In this document: positions 41,181 to 44,017 of the stretch, piece by piece
How positions within the stretch are numbered: the first letter of the stretch is position 1
Layout: each line of letters opens with the position of its first letter
Assembly: GCA_934670175.1 (NCBI GenBank)
Contig: CAKUOX010000015.1
Span: 1 to 44,017 of the forward strand
Length of the DNA: 44,017 nt
Direction: 5' to 3'
From: an uncultured Clostridia bacterium
GTDB lineage: Bacteria; Bacillota; Clostridia; Christensenellales; Aristaeellaceae
Position numbers and translations under genes: made by a program
Notes under the pieces: generated by a model
The model's database searches: none
Seen by the model: only the letters and a program-made list of their open reading frames with translations
Told to the model about the DNA's origin: nothing

Positions 41181-42365
41181 TTACTTTACGCGCGCGAGCA
41201 CATCGGCCATCACGTCGGCGGCCTCGTCTACCAGCGCCTCGGTCAGCGACGCCATGCAGCTCACCCGCAGCAGGCAGCCCTCCTTCGGCGCGGCCGGCGG
41301 CAGCACGGGGTTGACGTACACGCCCTCGTCAAAGAGCGTCTTGGCGACGGTCAGCGTGCGCACGGGGTCGTAGGTGTATACGGGCACGATGGGCGTGGTG
41401 GCCTCGATGATCGGCACACCGCGCCGCTCCATCGCCGCACGGCAGTAATTGCTGATGTGATGCAGGCGATCTACGATTTCCGGATGCGCCTCTATGTAGC
41501 GCAGCGACGCGAGCGCCACGGCGCAGCTGGCGGGCGGAATCGCCGCCGCAAACATGAACGGGCGGGAATTGTGGCGCGCATAGTCGATCACGTCGGCGCG
41601 CGCGGCCATGTAGCCGCCCAGGCTGGCCAGCGATTTGCTGAAGGTGCCCATGTAGATATCCACCTTGTCCTCAAGGCCGTAATAGCTGGCGGTGCCGCGC
41701 CCGCCCTCGCCGAGCACGCCGAAGCCGTGTGCATCGTCCACCATCACGCGCGCGCCATATTTCTCAGCCAGGCGGCAGATTTCCGGCAGGTTCGCGATGT
41801 CGCCCTGCATGGAAAACACGCCGTCGGTAATGATCAGCCTGCCCGCGCTGTCAGGGATCTTCTTCAGCTGCATTTCCAGCTCCTCCATGTTCTGGTGGCC
41901 GTAGGTCAGCATGCGGCCGTAGCTCAGGCGGCAGCCATCGTAAATGGAGGCGTGGTTTTCGCGGTCGCAGATCACATAGTCGCCGTGCCCCACGATGGCG
42001 GAAATGATGCCCAGATTCGACTGGAAGCCGGTCGGGAAGGTCATGACCGCTTCCTTGCGCAGAAACGCCGCCAGCTCGCGCTCGAGCTCCAGGTGCATGG
42101 TGAGCGTACCGTTCATGAAGCGCGAACCGGAAACACCGGTGCCGAAGGTCTTCAGCGCGTCCACGCCCGCCTGAATGATCTCCGGGTTTTCTGTCAGCCC
42201 CAGATAATTGTTCGAGCCGAGCATGATGCGGCGCTTGCCTTCCATAATGACCTCGGGAGCCTGCCGCGATTCCAGGGCATGGAAATAGGGGTAGATGCCC
42301 ATCGCGCGGTAGTCATTGGCGAGGGTATATTTTTCGCATTTTTCAAAGATGTCCTGATGCTGCAT
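41181..42365 (-). CDS. Serine palmitoyltransferase-like alpha-oxoamine synthase
   Basis: The 394-residue protein is the size of bacterial SPT. PLP-binding features are complete: His138 (RENHASIYDG), Asp210/His213 (VMVDDAHGFGV) and Lys244 (MGTFSKSLASLGGY). The start (DIFEKCEKYTLANDYRAMGIYPYFHALESRQ) and NPVLPPAAPKEGCLLRVSCMAS look like Bacteroidetes SPT more than BioF, KBL or HemA. SPT joins serine and palmitoyl-CoA (or ACP) into 3-ketosphinganine. The start at 42365 follows GAGAGGAGC; a TTG at 42386 lies in that site. A consensus promoter precedes it. Confidence 0.85.
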   Translation of the reverse strand: MQHQDIFEKCEKYTLANDYRAMGIYPYFHALESRQAPEVIMEGKRRIMLGSNNYLGLTENPEIIQAGVDALKTFGTGVSGSRFMNGTLTMHLELERELAAFLRKEAVMTFPTGFQSNLGIISAIVGHGDYVICDRENHASIYDGCRLSYGRMLTYGHQNMEELEMQLKKIPDSAGRLIITDGVFSMQGDIANLPEICRLAEKYGARVMVDDAHGFGVLGEGGRGTASYYGLEDKVDIYMGTFSKSLASLGGYMAARADVIDYARHNSRPFMFAAAIPPASCAVALASLRYIEAHPEIVDRLHHISNYCRAAMERRGVPIIEATTPIVPVYTYDPVRTLTVAKTLFDEGVYVNPVLPPAAPKEGCLLRVSCMASLTEALVDEAADVMADVLARVK

Positions 42366-42426
42366 GTGCTGCAAAGCTCCTCTCAAATATGAAATTTGCC
42401 GGTAAAAATTGGCTTAAACTGATCTT

Positions 42427-42455
42427 ATTATACGCATCTTATACGCTTGTGTCAA
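42427..42455 (-). promoter_or_regulatory. Consensus promoter of the SPT-reductase operon
   Basis: On the minus strand TTGACA (42455-42450) and TATAAT (42432-42427) match exactly with a 17-base spacer. Confidence 0.9.
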
Positions 42456-42527
42456 TCGTGGGCGCCGAAAAAGACGTCCGCATTGGCTGAATATGCCCTT
42501 TTTGCAGAAAAATTCACAATTTACCCC

Positions 42528-42555
42528 TTGCAAACGCCGGAAATATCCTTATAAT
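42528..42555 (+). promoter_or_regulatory. Promoter of the rpsF operon
   Basis: TTGCAA (42528-42533) and TATAAT (42550-42555) are spaced by 16 bases, about 67 bases before rpsF. Confidence 0.7.
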
Positions 42556-42622
42556 AATGTATTGGCGCATCCTTGCCACGGCGAAGCGGCCGTGGCCCAA
42601 GTCCATAAGGAGGTGAAAACAC

Positions 42623-43075
42623 ATGAATCAATACGAAGTCATGTACGTCATTGACGCAGCGCTGGAGGACAGCGCTCGCATCGAGCTGATCAACCGTTTT
42701 TCCGAGCTGGTCAAGAAGAATGGCGGCGAAATCGACCGTGTAGACGAGTGGGGCAAGCGCCGTCTGGCGTATGCCATCAATTACAAGACGGAAGGCTACT
42801 ATGTGCTGATGTACATCAAGGCCCCCGCCGATCTGCCGAAGGAGCTGGAACGTAATTTCCAGATCAGCGACAAGATTCTCCGCTCGCTCATTATCCGCTA
42901 CGAAGGCGAAGTTCCGGCCAAGCGCGAACCGCTGAAGCCCTATGTCGCCCGTGAAGCGGCTCCGGCCGAAGCCGAAGCTGAAGCTCCGGCAGCCCCCGCT
43001 GCGGCTCCCGAAGCGCCCGTGGCCGAAGAAGCCCCGGCAGCCGACGACGAAACGCCTGAGTCCGAGGCCGAATAA
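42623..43075 (+). CDS. rpsF: 30S ribosomal protein S6
   Basis: S6 (150 residues) binds 16S rRNA in the platform of the small subunit with S18. The body is typical: NQYEVMYVIDAALED, NGGEIDRVDEWGKRRLAYAINYKTEGYYVLMYIKA and DKILRSLIIRYEGEVP. Residues from about 113 on are a low-complexity Ala/Glu/Pro tail, making it about 50 residues longer than the minimal protein; such tails are common. AAGGAGGTG lies upstream. First of three genes in the conserved rpsF-ssb-rpsR order. Confidence 0.97.
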   Translation: MNQYEVMYVIDAALEDSARIELINRFSELVKKNGGEIDRVDEWGKRRLAYAINYKTEGYYVLMYIKAPADLPKELERNFQISDKILRSLIIRYEGEVPAKREPLKPYVAREAAPAEAEAEAPAAPAAAPEAPVAEEAPAADDETPESEAE

Positions 43076-43096
43076 GCCAGAAGGCAGGTGTAAACC

Positions 43097-43528
43097 ATGA
43101 ACAAAGCTATTTTGATCGGAAACCTGGCCAATGATCCAGAAACCCGCACCACCCAGTCCGGCATCGCGCAGTGCACGTTCCGGCTGGCCGTGCAGCGTCG
43201 CTTTGCCAATCAGCAGGGCGTGCGCGAGGCGGATTTTCTGACGATCGTATGTTGGCGGCAGACGGCGGAGCTGTGCGCACGCTATCTGTCCAAGGGTCGC
43301 AAGGTTGCGGTGGAGGGCAGCATTCAGGTTCGTTCCTATGATGCGCAGGACGGATCCAAGCGCTATGTCACCGAAATTATTGCCGATAACGTCGAATTCC
43401 TGGGCTCTCGCGATGAAGGGCAGCGCTCCGGCGATTATGCCGCGCCCGCTGCACCGGCACCCGCGCCCCATGCACCGGCGGGCGGCAGCGGCTTTACAGA
43501 GGTCGACGACGACGAGCTTCCGTTCTGA
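43097..43528 (+). CDS. ssb: Single-stranded DNA-binding protein
   Basis: The 143-residue protein has the OB fold (MNKAILIGNLANDPETRTTQSGIAQCTFRLAVQRRF, DFLTIVCWRQTAELCARYLSKGRKVAVEG), a Pro/Ala-rich linker and the acidic tip DDDELPF that docks replication proteins. It sits between rpsF and rpsR as usual in Firmicutes. Confidence 0.97.
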   Translation: MNKAILIGNLANDPETRTTQSGIAQCTFRLAVQRRFANQQGVREADFLTIVCWRQTAELCARYLSKGRKVAVEGSIQVRSYDAQDGSKRYVTEIIADNVEFLGSRDEGQRSGDYAAPAAPAPAPHAPAGGSGFTEVDDDELPF

Positions 43529-43588
43529 CAGGGAAAAGCCGCCTGAGGCCATTCCCGCTTCTTGCAATCTCATAAGGAGGAACGAAAC

Positions 43589-43843
43589 ATGTCTGAAGAT
43601 AGAGGCGATCGCGTACGCCGTCCGCGTGGCCGCAAGCCGCGTCGGAAGGTTTGCCAATTCTGCGTTGAAAAGGTTCAGCACATTGATTACAAGGACGTCA
43701 CCAGGCTTCGCCGTTTCACCAGCGAGCGCGGCAAGATTCTGCCCCGCCGCATGACCGGCACCTGTGCAAAGCATCAGCGTCAGCTGTCCACCGCCATCAA
43801 GCGCGCTCGGATCATCGCTCTGATGCCCTACGTTTCTGAATAA
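43589..43843 (+). CDS. rpsR: 30S ribosomal protein S18, zinc-binding form
   Basis: The 84-residue S18 binds S6 in the platform. The body is conserved (DYKDVTRLRRFTSERGKILPRRMTGTCAKHQRQL). Cys22, Cys25 (VCQFC), Cys59 and His62 (CAKH) form a CxxC...CxxH zinc site, so this is the 'C+' form. Many genomes also carry a zinc-free copy for zinc starvation; none is seen here. The start at 43589 follows AAGGAGG. Confidence 0.97.
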   Translation: MSEDRGDRVRRPRGRKPRRKVCQFCVEKVQHIDYKDVTRLRRFTSERGKILPRRMTGTCAKHQRQLSTAIKRARIIALMPYVSE

Positions 43844-43866
43844 TCATCAGCAACAATGACAAGAGA

Positions 43867-43901
43867 AGCCCTCGCAAGGCGAAAGCCTGCGAGGGCTTTT
43901 T
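43867..43901 (+). terminator. Terminator of the rpsF-ssb-rpsR operon
   Basis: AGCCCTCGCAAGGC (43867-43880) pairs with GCCTGCGAGGGCT (43885-43897) with one bulged A and a GAAA loop, followed by TTTTT. Confidence 0.92.
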
Positions 43902-43958
43902 GTCCCCAATCCCCCCGCTTCGAACGGGCTCCATTCTGTCAAAGAGTCCAAGAGAGCG

Positions 43959-43980
43959 CGAGAGGGCCGAAGCCCTCTCG
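43959..43980. repeat. Short palindrome at the right edge
   Basis: CGAGAGGGC (43959-43967) and GCCCTCTCG (43972-43980) form a 9-bp stem with a CGAA loop and no T-run. No gene is seen from 43902 to the window end. Confidence 0.5.
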
Positions 43981-44017
43981 AACTCTCAATCGTGCCCAGC
44001 GGCGTGTACGGTGGGCA

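Overview
The window looks like a chromosomal segment of a high-GC, low-motility-signature Clostridia-type Firmicute, probably an uncultured gut anaerobe. This is an inference. It rests on AAAGGAGG-type ribosome binding sites, near-consensus TTGACA-17-TATAAT promoters, DUF3793 and DUF4363 proteins, FeoA duplication, a Na+-pump OadB, a YetF/DUF4363 pair and an AgrC/LytTR-type two-component system. No phage, insertion sequence or CRISPR array was seen.

Region 1 (1-2954) is a ferrous-iron locus. Two FeoA genes run off the left edge. A DUF3793 gene, a short flavodoxin and a 29-residue membrane peptide run the other way, followed by an HMA-domain protein and a DtxR-family regulator. At least six copies of an 18-bp palindrome related to GGTTAGA-N4-TCTAACC lie on or next to the promoters, so one metal-dependent repressor probably controls the whole locus.

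Region 2 (3049-16364) holds a PQ-loop-like membrane protein with a degenerate SGNH domain, a LysR regulator convergent with a MATE exporter, a radical SAM protein and a HisKA/OmpR two-component system. Divergent from that system are two arylsulfate sulfotransferase-like proteins flanking a lipoprotein. A yybP-ykoY (Mn2+) riboswitch with a terminator platform then precedes an OadB-type sodium pump subunit and a 48-residue OadG-like partner.

Region 3 (16533-27114) is a sugar-uptake locus. A regulator that fuses a LacI repressor to a complete extracellular-type solute-binding domain is divergent from a ribose-type ABC transporter operon (binding protein, ATPase, permease). The operon continues into three cytoplasmic SGNH/GDSL esterases. 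A LytTR/AgrC-type two-component system with a 16-base poly-G tract at the regulator/kinase junction follows on the other strand.

Region 4 (27291-33409) has a Sel1-repeat protein, a secreted peptidoglycan-binding-like protein, an initiator and an elongator tRNA-Met, a YetF/DUF4363 pair, tadA and the arginine genes argG and argH.

Region 5 (33414-40357) has a beta-CASP-like metallo-hydrolase downstream of a decayed ferric-iron ABC transporter: the permease is frameshifted, and the ATPase start is fused in frame to the binding protein. A secreted alkaline phosphatase and a YibE/F membrane protein follow.

Region 6 (40379-44017) has a serine palmitoyltransferase-like enzyme with a short-chain reductase, which together could make sphinganine, and then the conserved rpsF-ssb-rpsR operon. 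The best leads are the sphingoid-base gene pair, the LacI/binding-protein fusion with the triple esterase operon, the metal-repressor palindrome set, the Mn2+ riboswitch on a sodium pump, and the poly-G tract.
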